A stretch of 64,000 nt of DNA from Pieris napi (Eukaryota > Arthropoda > Insecta > Lepidoptera > Pieridae): NCBI RefSeq assembly GCF_905475465.1, contig NC_062257.1:4650001-4714000 (forward strand), given 5' to 3'. Numbering within the stretch: the first letter of the stretch is position 1; the number at the start of each line of letters is the position of its first letter. Both the position numbers and the translations under genes were made by a program. Of the stretch, positions 32,522 to 42,867 are shown one piece after another. The notes below the pieces were generated by a model. That model searched no databases. It was not told the origin of the DNA and saw only the letters and a list, made by a program, of their open reading frames with translations.

Positions 32522-33417
32522 CTTCAATGGAGTCAGCATATCACTAAACTTTCTGACAAGCTTAGTTCTGCGGCATACGCTATTAGGAAAATTAGGCAAC
32601 TCACAGACGAGGAAACTGCCAGAATAGTATATTTTAGTTACTTTCACAGCGTTATGTCGTATGGAATTCTTTTATGGGGCAAAGCAGCAGATATACAATC
32701 TATTTTTATCTTGCAAAAACGTGCTATTAGGTCAATTTATTGCTTGAAACCAGGCACTTCACTTAGAAATTTGTTCAAGAAAATCGATATTTTGACGGTA
32801 CCTTCCCAATATATTTACAACTGTATCATTTTTGTGCGTAGTAATATTAGTTCTCTTTTAAAGAATAGCGATATTCACAATAGGAATACAAGAAATAAGG
32901 GAAAACTTTTCCAGCCGTCTTACAGGTTGCAGAAAATAAATACTTCATTTATGGGCCTAAGTATACGCTGCTATAACATGATTCCTAGTGAAATATTGGA
33001 ACTGCCTTTAAAAAGATTCAAAACACATATCAAAAAAACCTTAATGTGTAAAGGTTACTACACAGTCAATGACTACCTGGAAGATAAAAATGCTTGGCAA
33101 TAGTTCTAATATGTGTGTAATGGTGAATGTGGTAAATCACAGAACAGATTTTTATTTTTTTTTTACTTATGTAACTTTAATGACGTTGTGGTTTATGACA
33201 TTTTCCTTTGAATAATTGTAATGTAAAGGGAGGGCAAAACTTGCTGAGTTTCTTGCCCGTTCTTCTCAGAACAAGGCCTCCTGGTAGTTTTGCGAACGGA
33301 TGGCGTAGTCCTGCTCTTTCGTGAATTTTGTAAACGTTGTTGACATTCATAAGCATGCTCTAAGAAGCATCTAAATTGAATAAACGTATTTTGATTTGAT
33401 TTGATTTGATTTGATTT
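32522..33417 (+). mobile_element. 5'-truncated Jockey-type LINE fragment downstream of E
   Basis: The C-terminal part of an RT polyprotein is open from 32522 to 33103 (LQWSQHITKLSDKLSSAAYA, then SYGILLWGKAADIQSIFILQ and a typical C-terminus). A 3' UTR and a (TTGAT)n tail at 33390-33415 follow. Length and truncation fit a dead-on-arrival LINE copy. Sister fragments are at 54296-55590 and 60840-61570. Confidence 0.8.
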
Positions 33418-33655
33418 AAATTACTCAATAGTCTTAAGTCAGGCTAGATCGAAATGTTCCATGATGTTTTAGTAAAGACACATCTAAAGAAAATAAATAT
33501 ATTAGCTTAGGTACACCTATTTAGGCCAAAACTTTTAAAAGCCTAAAGGACAGTAATAATATAAAAGTTGTACTCGCATTTGAAATGAAAAATTATTTAT
33601 TTGCTGGTGCATTTATTGATAATAAGAAATCATTGTAAAACATCAACTGTCGGGA

Positions 33656-33735
33656 CAACTAGAATCTTCTTTGTATTTTTTTTGACGTTCAAAAGTGCAA
33701 TTTTAGATGGTCTAAATAAATGATTTGACTTTGAC
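33656..33735 (+). mobile_element. LINE 3'-end fragment in the 3' UTR of E
   Basis: About 80 bases (TTTTTTTTGACGTTCAAAAG, ending AATGATTTGACTTTGAC) interrupt the sequence between the polyadenylation signal and the stop codon. In A, D and F this is continuous. The same segment is the 3' end of the LINEs at 55590 and 61569. Confidence 0.75.
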
Positions 33736-33739
33736 TTAA

Positions 33740-33892
33740 TTAGGACTTATTAGCCTCCATGTTGTCCTTAATCCACTTGGAGTACTTGGTGGTTCTCGTG
33801 AAGACATCAGGTTGTCCACGAGCACACGGAATGTTCCATGAGAAGACACCAGCAGATTTGTTGTTGCACGCCAAGGATCCACCAGAATCACC
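33740..33892 (-). pseudogene. Locus E exon 5, catalytic-Ser exon
   Basis: A 153 bp open exon: GDSGG, AGVFSWNIPCARG, PDVFTRT, ending EANKS. Asp226 is conserved. Only exons 4 and 5 of E exist, so it cannot encode an enzyme. The sequence is closest to G exon 5 (VFSWNIPC). Confidence 0.85.
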
Positions 33893-35007
33893 CTGAAAAG
33901 TGTTCAGTAAGATCTTTGTTTAAGAGAGAGTGAAACGTGGAAATTCCAAACATCACAACGAATAAACTTAAAAGGTGCGATTTCCAGATTGTCCTTGGAA
34001 TATTATCTCTGAGTTACATAAAATTAAATATGTTTATTATGGAATATAAGATACAGGTATCACTTATTCCACGCCATTAAATTTGTATCGGTAGACATCC
34101 CTACTCATCGGCAAAGAAGAAAGCCGAGCTGAGAGAAAAAGCCGGGGTAATATATATATAACCTTTTAGGTCTGGGCCTCATTTCTGTATCTGTTCCGTG
34201 ATCACTTCTAATAGGCAAGTAGGTGATCAACCGGAGCCGAGGCTTAAATGCGCACATAGACAGAAAGTCTATTGTAGGGTAAAGAATCTAACCAAGGTAT
34301 TTGAAAGAAAAAGTCCGAGCGTATTTGTAGACGAAACAGGTAATTATGTTGGGACTCGAAAATTTTTTAGTCATTCATATAAGCCATGTCTAAGAATGGA
34401 GTAATAATAATAAAAATGCCATGAAAAACTTAACTTGTAAAAAAAATTTGCAACGCAGTTCTACCATAAAAAGTTGTGAGATTCACGTAATACCAAGTCG
34501 GTTATTTATTCAGTCCCTACTTGACCTTCTGTCTTAAGTAATTACGTAATTAGCTAACCTAACAACACCTTATAGTGACCATATCACCAGATATCACCAT
34601 TGTATGTTTTAAATACAGCCAAAACCGTTTACGACGACATCGTTTAGAACAACATACCGGTTATATTGACTAAAATCAAAGGTCCCGGCTAAATACTATT
34701 GTATTAGGTACTTAATAACAACGTCATCGGCTGTTCGACTATCGGTTTTTACGACCAAATATGAGTAGTCTCTTCGATGTCGTTATAACAGATTTTGAAT
34801 TGTAAATAGATTAACTTGACTTATTTATGCAGTAGGTGTATTTGGAAAATAGGACCGAAAATGCAAAATATGTATTTCAAATATACCGTGCTTCTACAAT
34901 GTCTGCTCGGTTAGGCTTCTATTTTTACCCACCACGACATTACATTACATTTTGGACTTGTTTACACGACTTGGCGGGACCTGATAACAATAATACAAGA
35001 TACTTAC

Positions 35008-35169
35008 TTGGCATGTACCTTCGCCGTCCTTGTTAAAAGCACATATGTGGTTTTCAGTAACAGGGTTACTCTTTTCATAGTGCTTTAAATAATCAGTTTT
35101 ACAGTCTTTCTCGGATATAATTTTTACGTCCAACCATTGCAATTTGTCGGGACTGTTATTTTGATTTTT
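35008..35169 (-). pseudogene. Locus E exon 4
   Basis: A 162 bp, phase 0 exon with KNQNNSPDK, LQWLDVKIISEKDCKTDY, and GEGTCQ before the donor (Gly189, Thr190). Three bases shorter than exon 4 of A, D and F, and equal to G and H. Upstream, intron 3 homology runs to about 35625 and stops just before where exon 3 should start. Exons 1-3 are missing. Confidence 0.85.
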
Positions 35170-35625
35170 CTGGAAAAATTTGATTTATAACTATTTGAAC
35201 TTATCAAAACTCGAAGCTGCAAAAACTTTTATAAATCATATTTTTTTTATATAACAGATGGGAAACGGGTAGGAGGGTCACCCCACTCACAAGTGCGTTG
35301 CCAGCCTTTTAAGAATTGATACATTCGGTTGAATTAGTTCGGAAATACTTAGTGGGTAGCTGGTTCGTTGCCAAATATGACCCGAAGTTTATACCGCTAC
35401 CATAATAAAAGGTTTATTTATCCAGTTATATATTAAGCCGTTTGGTCACATTTTTTTAATTCGCTTTTACGACAAACAACAAATTGTATGAAGTAAAAAT
35501 ACAATGGATTTGCACATAGTGGTGATGCGGGTGAAATTTCGTGATCTGCCTCGACGTCCGACGATGAAACTTATTGAGTTTATCGCAAATTATCTGAGTC
35601 ATGTATAGAGAGAAATTATGTTGCT

Positions 35626-36520
35626 TCTTTGTTCCTCAGATTTTACTTACGGTGTGATATGATAAGGAAACCATTGTATGGCTCTATTAAAAGAGCTTGG
35701 CTTATAATTGGGTTTAAAGATTTACATACATACATTCTCTAAAAACTTCATATAACTAATTCTAAAGCTGTGAGTTACTTTTAACACGACATCAATTTAC
35801 ATTCATCAAAACAATCAATTTACATTCGACAACAAACGAATTAACAAACAAATATGGTGGCGCGGGGCATATTCCGTTCAACCAATCAGCGCGCGAGGTG
35901 CGATGCGTTTCACAATTTGACGGTTTCACTTCGATACATTACAATCTAACGGTGTTTACAATTTTACGGTAACATATATACCTACTGGCATACAAGAAGT
36001 TGCCTTAGTAATATACATGCCATACTTGTTATAAAAAATATAGTTGATAAAAATGTCATATAGAAAAATATTGCATTTTATTAATATAAATGAAACAATT
36101 TAAACAGCTTCAGTAAAACCGTAAATTATGATTTATCTCTCTTATCGACATTAAAGCTTTACAAAATGAAATATAAGATTACTCAAAAACTATTTTGCCC
36201 TTGATTTTACCCAAAGAAAGCAATTAGAGAGCACTTTCCTGGCGGCCTTTTAGGTAGTTGTTCGATCTTCTCCTGAAGATCCACGAAGAAGTCCTAAGGG
36301 TTTGGAAATACCTGAAATAACAGCTGGTTCCATAAAAGGTAAACCACGCGGCAAGAAGTGTCTTAAAAAGAGTTGTTTTTGTGGTGGAAGATGGAATTTC
36401 CCATTCAGGATACTAATAATAAAGAATTTGTTCTCGCATTTGAAATAAATATATAGATAGTACACACTTTGGCAATCATTATATTATAGAAATAACATTA
36501 CATTTAGGATAACATAACAT
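35626..36520. other. Spacer between E and F
   Basis: No gene supported. At 35855-35960 there is a GC-richer stretch with ACCAATCAGCGCGCG, perhaps part of a transposon. At 36235-36400 a fragment of an interspersed repeat (GGTTCCATAAAAGGTAAACC) is shared with 45650-45775. The part 35985-36180 is partly mirrored at 41820-42365. Confidence 0.5.
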
Positions 36521-36525
36521 TTATT
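36520..36525 (-). promoter_or_regulatory. Polyadenylation signal of gene F
   Basis: AATAAA on the minus strand about 45 bases past the F stop codon, at the family position. Confidence 0.65.
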
Positions 36526-36568
36526 GATATTAAGAAATAATTCTAAAACATCAATTGTCGGGACTTAA

Positions 36569-36721
36569 TTAGGGCTTATTAGCCTCCATGTTGTCCTTAA
36601 TCCACTTGGAGTAGCTGGTGGTTCTCGTGTAGACATCAGGCACTCCACGAGCACACGGAACGTTAAATGAGACGATAGCAGCAGATTTGTTGTTGCACGC
36701 CAAGGATCCACCAGAATCACC
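36569..36721 (-). CDS. Gene F exon 5, catalytic-Ser exon of S1A protease homologue
   Basis: Terminal exon with GDSGG, then SAAIVSFNVPCARG, PDVYTRT and EANKP stop. The usual SW of the substrate strand is SF. The catalytic Ser (residue 218 of 265) and Asp226 (residue 244) are present. F is the only locus besides H with all five exons in frame and all splice sites canonical. Its predicted product is impaired by the His-to-Gln change in exon 2. Confidence 0.85.
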   Translation of the reverse strand, partial: GDSGGSLACNNKSAAIVSFNVPCARGVPDVYTRTTSYSKWIKDNMEANKP

Positions 36722-37293
36722 CTGAAAAGTGTTTAGTAAGATCTTTGTTTAAGAAAGAGTGAAACGTGGAAATTCCAAACATTACAACGAATAAACTTAA
36801 AAGGTCCGATTTCCAGATTATCCTTGAAATATTCTCTGAGTTACATAATATAAAATAAGTTTATTAGGGTGTAGGCCGAGAGAAAAAGCTGGCGTAAAAA
36901 AACTCTTGGTATGTGTATATATTTATAGTTTATATCGATTTATGTATCTGTTCCGTGGTCACTTGTAATAGGCAAGTAGGTAATCAACCTTCCCGCCTGA
37001 AATGGTTAAACACAGTCGACTTTTTGGGTCTAAGGCATGCCGGTTTCCTCACGATGTTTTCCTTCGACGTGCGAGCGAGTCTTATGCGCACATAGACAGA
37101 AAGTCGATTGTAGGGTAAGAAATCGAACCAAGATATATATCTGACTCTGTTAAGATGAAGCAGGTAATTATGTAGGGACATTTATTAAGATTGAGCCATG
37201 AAAAACTCAATTTGTAAAACAACAAAACAAAAACAGTCCTACAGTAAAGTCGGTTAATTGTTCAGTCCCTACTTGAGGGATTTTCTATCTTAA

Positions 37294-37841
37294 GGCCCCA
37301 GTACACAATGGCCCATGCGGGCCCACTACAGGCCATCGCCATTGTGTACAGGGGGTAATGGTATATGATGGCGGACAATAATTGTCAATCGTGGCGCGCA
37401 ATCGGGGAGTTGTCGGTTTTTTGGGCACACTTCAAAGGAATCGTGGCGTAGCGTGGCCTGTGGTGTTTACACAATCGGCCATTGTTTAGTTCGTCACCGG
37501 CCGCTGACCGGGATAGTACACTTTTGTGTTTCGTGCTAGAACTAGAATTTGTTCTAGCACTAGAATTTGTAAAACTGTTTCGATGAATGGTCAGCATCCA
37601 CCATCGCCTTTTTCGCCATTTCTTTTTTATAACTTTGTGACGGTACACACTTCTGTAATACTTGTAAACAGTATACAAATAAATAGCCGCCTGCAACAGC
37701 CGTAATTACTTCGACGTCCATTACAAGTGGTTTGCCAGGCAGCAATGAGGCATGCGCCATTGTGTGAACACCAAGTGATAGTGGCCTACAATTGTGCATT
37801 GCAAAGCGTGGCCCATCACAGGCCATTGTGTACTGGGGGCT
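37294..37841 (-). mobile_element. PIF/Harbinger-like element in intron 4 of F
   Basis: A 548 bp element with ends GGCCCCAGTACACAATGGCC and, at the right, its near complement, flanked by TTAA/TAA. The other genes read TATCTTAAGTAATTACG without interruption. Minus-strand frames carry KKKWRKRRWWMLTIHRNS in one phase and MDVEVITAVAGGYLF in another, resembling the N-terminus of Harbinger nucleases. The catalytic part is absent. Confidence 0.7.
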
Positions 37842-38142
37842 TTAAGTAATTACGTAATTAGCTAACCTTGCAACATCTTATAGTGACCATATCACATGAA
37901 AATCATGTATGTTTTAAATACAGTCAAAACCGTTTACGACGACATCCGAACAACATACCGGTTATATTGACCAAATTCAAAGGTCCCGGCTGACTTCTAT
38001 TGTATTAGGTACTTAATAACTACGTCATCGGCTGTTACGACCATCGGTTTTTACGACCAAATATGAGTAGTCCCTTCGTTGTCGTTACAACAGATTTTGA
38101 CTGTAAATAGATTGACTTGCTTATTTATGCAGTGTATGATTA

Positions 38143-38520
38143 AGGACTGTTTCACACGTACCACAACCACACCACGTCGCAACGACAAAATGCTGTGAAG
38201 CAGTGGTTACGTGTAAATAGTGTCGCTGCAGCTTTTTGTAGTAGCGTTGTGGTACCGACAAAATGTCGATGTGGTTGCATTGTCGCCAGTAGTTGCGATG
38301 CGTCGTGTGCACAGTTGCGGAACGTGTTTCCGCTATGAATGCTGGAGTTGACTGAGTTCGAAGAGGAAACTTTGTCACCTTAGTCGAACGCAGAATGAAT
38401 AAACCGGGGGAGGTCGGCCACTAGTTCGCAGTGCCGCTGGTGGTGGCATTGTGGTTGCGATGTGGTCGGTATCATATACGCCCAGCCACGTGGTGTGGTT
38501 GAGGTGTGGTTGTGTAGCCC
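38143..38520. mobile_element. PIF/Harbinger-type MITE in intron 4 of F
   Basis: 378 bp, with 5' end AGGACTGTTTCACACG and the right end complementary to AGGGCTACACAACCACACC, flanked by TTA (38140-38142, 38521-38523). The unfilled site in D is GTATGATTTAGAATTTTGG (about 24520). A TTA target is typical of Harbinger. Inside are many ACCACA and TTGCGA repeats. No ORF of note. Confidence 0.75.
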
Positions 38521-38678
38521 TTAGAATTTTGGGACCGAATATACAAAATATTTCAAATAGGTAGGTATACAATGTCTGCTCGGTTACATTTCTATTTTCA
38601 CCCACAACGTAGTTATAGGATCGAATAGGATTTTAGTCTTGTACGACTTTGCGGGACCTGATAACAATAATTACTTAC

Positions 38679-38843
38679 TTTGCAAGTACCTTCGCCTTTC
38701 TTGTTAAGAGTACAGATGTGGCTTTCAGTAATAGGGAAATTCTTTTCAGCGCGTTTTAATATTTCATTAGCTTTACAGTCTTCCTCGGATATAATTTTTA
38801 CGTCCAACCATTGCAATTTGTCGTGACTGCGTCTTCCCCTTTG
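38679..38843 (-). CDS. Gene F exon 4
   Basis: A 165 bp, phase 0 exon. It has LQWLDVKIISEEDCKANEIL, ITESHICTLNKKGEGTCK, then donor GTAAGT. Gly189 is kept (residue 212). Lys occupies position 192, where H has Gln. The flanking acceptor TTTTTCCAG is canonical. Confidence 0.85.
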
Positions 38844-38899
38844 CTGGAAAAATTTGATTAATTACAATTTGAACTTTTATAAATCATATTTTTTTATAT

Positions 38900-39075
38900 A
38901 ACAGTTGGGAAACGGGCAGGAGGGTCCCCTGATGTTAAGTGATACCGCTACCCATGGACACTCACGGATGCGTTGCCAACCTTTTAAGAATTGGTACATT
39001 CGGTGGTATTAGTTAGGAAATACTTCAGTAGCTGAATCCTTGACCCGAAGTTTGTGCCGTTACCATGATAAAAGG
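38900..39075. repeat. Interspersed repeat in intron 3 of F
   Basis: Starts GTTGGGAAACGGGCAGGAGG and includes CCTGATGTTAAGTGATACCG. The same repeat is in intron 3 of D, E, G and H. Confidence 0.65.
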
Positions 39076-39159
39076 TTTATTTATCCAGTTATATAAGCCG
39101 TTTGGTTAAATTTTTTTCGTCATGTATAGAGAGAAATTATGTTTTAAGAATATACTTAC

Positions 39160-39406
39160 GTCGTGGTATCCCCATCCAGATAATTTACACTTGTCTCCTG
39201 GTTTGGGATCTTCCGTGGCTATTTCGATAGCTTTAACTTTTTCGGTAAATTCAATCTTCTTTGTGGTTCTCAACAGTGCAATATCATTAACATTCGGTCT
39301 TGCGGTATATTTTTCATGTTTTACAATTTTGTCAACTTTGTATCTGGTACCTCCAGACGTTATGCTGTTTGTTCCTGCCAAAACGCTTAAATCTTTTGGC
39401 GATACG
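39160..39406 (-). CDS. Gene F exon 3, catalytic-Asp exon
   Basis: 247 bp, phase 2 to 0. It encodes LSVLAGTNSITSGGTRYKVD, NVNDIALLRTT (catalytic Asp102, residue 119), a stretch of alternating hydrophobic residues and CKLSGWGYHD before donor GTAAGT. One of only two complete exon 3 copies in the window; the other is in H. Confidence 0.85.
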
Positions 39407-39533
39407 CTGAAAAATATTTTTACTTTAATAGAAATAATTTAATTCGATAGATAGTCAATATTTTTTAGATAATTTACTAAAACAGTTAATATAAATTTAT
39501 TTAAAAATACTCATAATCGAATCCTAGGCTTAC

Positions 39534-39714
39534 TCTCGGACACATTGTGCTGCAGTGAGGATCCATTGGTCAGCAATGATGGCACCACCACAGGTTGCGA
39601 TGTTATTATAATCTGAACGCTGTAGAGATATTATGTATGGCACAGCCCCATCTGGTGCGTCTGACCCACCCACGACGCGGCCTTCGGGCTCATTGATCTC
39701 TGATATTTCTGCGG
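39534..39714 (-). CDS. Gene F exon 2, catalytic His replaced by Gln
   Basis: 181 bp, phase 1 to 2. The propeptide end AEISEINEPEGR is followed by VVGGSDAPDGAVPYIISL, CGGAIIADQWILTAAQC. At residue 74 the family's catalytic His codon CAT is CAA (Gln), and the following residues are CVR instead of CLQ. The disulphide Cys residues and the zymogen activation site are intact. Loss of His57 normally reduces S1A catalysis drastically, so F may be a serine protease homologue (pseudoenzyme) or an early pseudogene. A sequencing or assembly error cannot be excluded. Confidence 0.85.
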
Positions 39715-40214
39715 CTTTAAAATGAAAATAGTGAACATTATATTTTATAAAATTTCATTTATTTCCTCGAAAGTAATTTGTTTAACGTTAATATGAAAGG
39801 TTATTAAAATAAGTTTGTAAATAAGGATATATAGACGGCTTGATCTGAGCCAATAACTTTAGCATGATGTGACCGACCGACATCGTAAATGATCATGACG
39901 ATGTAATGATACATTGAAAACTGGCACAGTAGATAGATAGATGACGTAGTTTCGGTTCAGTATAATTTTTACTAATTCTACCTTTTTATTAGCTTCTTAC
40001 TAACTTAAAACTATAGAACATTTTTATATGCAACTCAATAGAGACTTTCCGAAATAAAAATTTAGTTTAGTTCTTATTTTTCTTTCTATACCTAACCTTC
40101 CGTAAAAATCAAGGGAGGCATAAATATTTACCAAAATAATTGGCAACATATTTTGCGATTCACATATAATTTATATTTATAATTTAAATTAATAATTAAA
40201 AGACAAATGCTTAC

Positions 40215-40266
40215 CAAGAGCCCCGCAAAGCACAAAAGCAATAAGGAAGTAGTTCGTCAAATACAT
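40215..40266 (-). CDS. Gene F exon 1, signal peptide
   Basis: ATG at 40266, MYLTNYFLIAFVLCGAL, 52 bp, phase 1, with donor GTAAGC. Joining 40266-40215, 39714-39534, 39406-39160, 38843-38679 and 36721-36569 gives 798 nt, 265 codons plus stop, without interruption. The product is expected to be a secreted zymogen cleaved after Arg30. Confidence 0.85.
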
Positions 40267-40302
40267 TTTGCTGGATGTGCTTAAACTATAGAAATTCTCG
40301 AA

Positions 40303-40309
40303 TTATATA
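40303..40309 (-). promoter_or_regulatory. TATA box of gene F
   Basis: TATATAA 43 bases before the F ATG. The further upstream sequence is conserved with the other copies to about 40770. Confidence 0.65.
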
Positions 40310-40329
40310 CAAATTTCATAAGTAACGGT

Positions 40330-41035
40330 GTGTTCACAATGAGGATAAAACAATTATTAGATAGTTAAATGGTGGTATATTTTATATCACTTATTAGATT
40401 ATGATTTTCCAATTACAATTTGTGCACTTCCTGGGGGCTGCCCCGAATTGTTTCAGATTTGTTATATTCACTATATAAACTCTACGCCATAATTGTTTTG
40501 TATGGGCAGCTCGGACAGTATCTTTCATTAGAATATGAGGTTGAGCAATAAGTTAATTGTACTGGATTTGCTTAAATCGGGAGCAATTTGCTTATCTTAT
40601 ACTTTGTAAAAAAGTTTAAAAGTAATTGATTAAGAATTTAGGTGTTGCATAATATGTTGTGATCAAGGGTTTACCTACAAGGAGTGTGTAGGAAATTAAG
40701 GACAACTAATACTTTATTGCTCATGGCGCAATACAAAATGTGTTGTATACATAAGCCCCTATATTATATTTAAATTTTTCTAACAAAACACTATTATTTA
40801 AAACTTATATTTGGTAATTAATTTTTTTATCTTTTCTAATTTCCTGCCATTTAATTGTCTTTCTTCATTAATTTATCGGCACGTGTATTGTATTATATCT
40901 ATGTAATTATTAAAACTATTTAACTTTTAATTGGATTTTTAACTACTTTTATTTATTAATATATTTATTCATACGTTCTAAAAAATGTATATTCCCTAAA
41001 AAAATACAAGGATATGTGACCTCACAAATTTAACA
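40330..41035. repeat. Duplicated upstream flank of F
   Basis: No gene. Parallel to the upstream flank of D (31060-31800), but lacking the Helitron there, and to that of H (56000-57200). Contains the GAGCAATAAAG module on the minus strand (about 40715). Confidence 0.6.
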
Positions 41036-41632
41036 TATTTAAGTGTAAGTCTTAGGATTTACCGACATGAGTTGGTAAATGTAAGTATTTCTGAAAATAC
41101 GACGATTTTTACGAGCTTTTTTTACCATTCGAATTCAGTATATGCCAGGTTTTACCACTGTCAGCTGGTAGATGTTGGTTTTAGGAATAAAACAATGAGT
41201 AATTCTTAATTATTTACTTTAATGTACTATTAGACAAAACAGGTACATAGTATTATAAAGGTATCATATCATAGTAATAAGTACAAACTAATACCAACTT
41301 ATTTAAATTATTTTGAAAAAACACATAACGTATATCTCTGAAAGTCTTAATCTCTATCATATCTATCTAACTGAATCAGTAGTTCTCTATTTGGAATTTA
41401 ACAACGAAATACAAACATAATGCTTACATAAGCTAGTCATGTTTTGTTTTTCAAAATTTACCGTGCCATTAATGTAAATCCTAAGATTTACCAACGGAAT
41501 GGTGGTAAGAGTTCGAATCGCAAACCTTTTGGGACATTTACCATTAGGAATTGGTAGATCTTAGGTTGTACTGGAATATCTTAGGATTTACTGCAGTTCG
41601 AGCTTTTACAGTAGCATATATATAAATAAGTA
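41036..41632 (-). mobile_element. MITE-like element, reversed and end-truncated copy
   Basis: Reverse complement of 44925-45540. The right end has the terminal GCTACTGTAAAAGCTCGAAC (minus strand). The left end lacks the corresponding terminus. It contains many short copies of a GGTAAATC(T/C)TAAG-type motif in both directions. Confidence 0.7.
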
Positions 41633-41957
41633 CGGGATGTCTGCAGCAAGAGACCTAAAGTAACAGACGGAGCTCTAGGGATAAGATATAGGGTTCAAGG
41701 TAGTAGTATTATCTCAATAAGACAGAGGAGCATTTGTAGACAATGAAATTGCTCTCTAATTGCTTTCTTGAGGTAAAATCAAGGTCAAAATAGTTTTAAG
41801 TAATGTTATAATATTTCATTTTGTAAAGCTTTCTTATGTCGATAAGAGAGATAGATCAGAATTTATGGTTTTACTGAAGCTGTTTAAATTGTTTTATTTA
41901 TATGCAATATTTTTCTATATGATATTTTTATCATCTCTATACTTTTTATAACAAGTA

Positions 41958-42334
41958 CTAGCAGACCGGCCAAGCGTTGCTGTGGCTAAGGTTTTTGTTA
42001 TATTACATAGTAGCAAACTATTCAAGGGAAACGGTAGGAGAACACCAGTCATGGGGACCACCATGCTTTTTTGGTGGTTATGCCATTATATTGTAGCTTA
42101 TGTGAAACGTTGGTACTTTCAACACGGCGCCATCTGTTAGAATTGTGACTATCAAATAATAAACAAATATTTTGCAATGAAATAATATTGCGGGTATAAA
42201 TTGAGATGTAAGCTATCCTATCTTTTAAGTTGGATCAAACTACACACGGTGTGCAAATTTGATTGATATCGGTTCGGTAGTTTAGGAGTCCATAGCGGAC
42301 AAACAACGTGACACGTAATTTATATATGTTAAGA
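41958..42334 (-). mobile_element. Helitron on the minus strand
   Basis: Read on the minus strand it starts with TC and ends in GGTCTGCTAG, sitting between A and T. The related flank near 35985-36040 (ATAACAAGTATGGCATG) appears to be the unfilled site. The body includes GTGCAAATTTGATTGATATC, typical of lepidopteran Helitrons. Confidence 0.7.
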
Positions 42335-42704
42335 TATTAAGATGTTACTGTGGCAACTTCTTGTATGCCAGTATATATTATGTACAATTTTACATAATTC
42401 ACACGCTCTTAAGTTTTTAGAGAATGTATGTAGTTTAAAACTGAATGATTCCATAGAGGGCTACAGCGAAGTACATAAGTAAGTTTGGGAATAAAAAGGA
42501 GTTTTAAAATGAACAGAGCTGAGTGTGCGGTAATATCCAGAAGACGGAGAGAAAGATCTTTAAATTTTGATATTGTCGAGTTAATGTATTCTTCAAAACC
42601 TTTGAAAATCGGTGCCCCTAAGAGGTATAGTGATTTTTTATTTTTTATTTTTATATTTGGGGCTAAAGTATTAATTTTTTTATTGTAAGGTTGGTGTCCA
42701 TATT
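42335..42704. other. Unassigned stretch with short plus-strand frame
   Basis: A plus-strand frame from ATG at 42509 (MNRAECAVISRRRRERSLNF) runs about 60 codons to 42688. I do not recognise it. It lies next to transposon debris and has no supporting splice or polyadenylation context. Confidence 0.3.
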
Positions 42705-42867
42705 CTCACCATAGAGACCCATTGAACTAAAATTTGATATAATCTTAGATAGATCTGAAAGTACTACCATCGTCAAGATACCAGACGTTAAGATATGATT
42801 TTAAATTTTGTATGCAAGAATTTATTGCGAGACTAAAAATAGCCGGCCCAAGAGGATCACCTTGTGG
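42705..42867 (-). pseudogene. Reverse transcriptase fragment (YLDD)
   Basis: The minus-strand frame reads PQGDPLGPAIFSLAINSC, then NVWYLDDGSTFRSI, followed by stops. The QGDPLGP box and YLDD active site mark RT motifs of a LINE other than the CR1/Jockey copies, which have FADD. The upstream part is cut off by the Tigger-like element starting at about 42861. Confidence 0.7.

Noticed and set aside
35855..35960. CCAAT and GC-rich words as a gene promoter
   Set aside because: No open frame or exon follows on either strand; probably transposon sequence.
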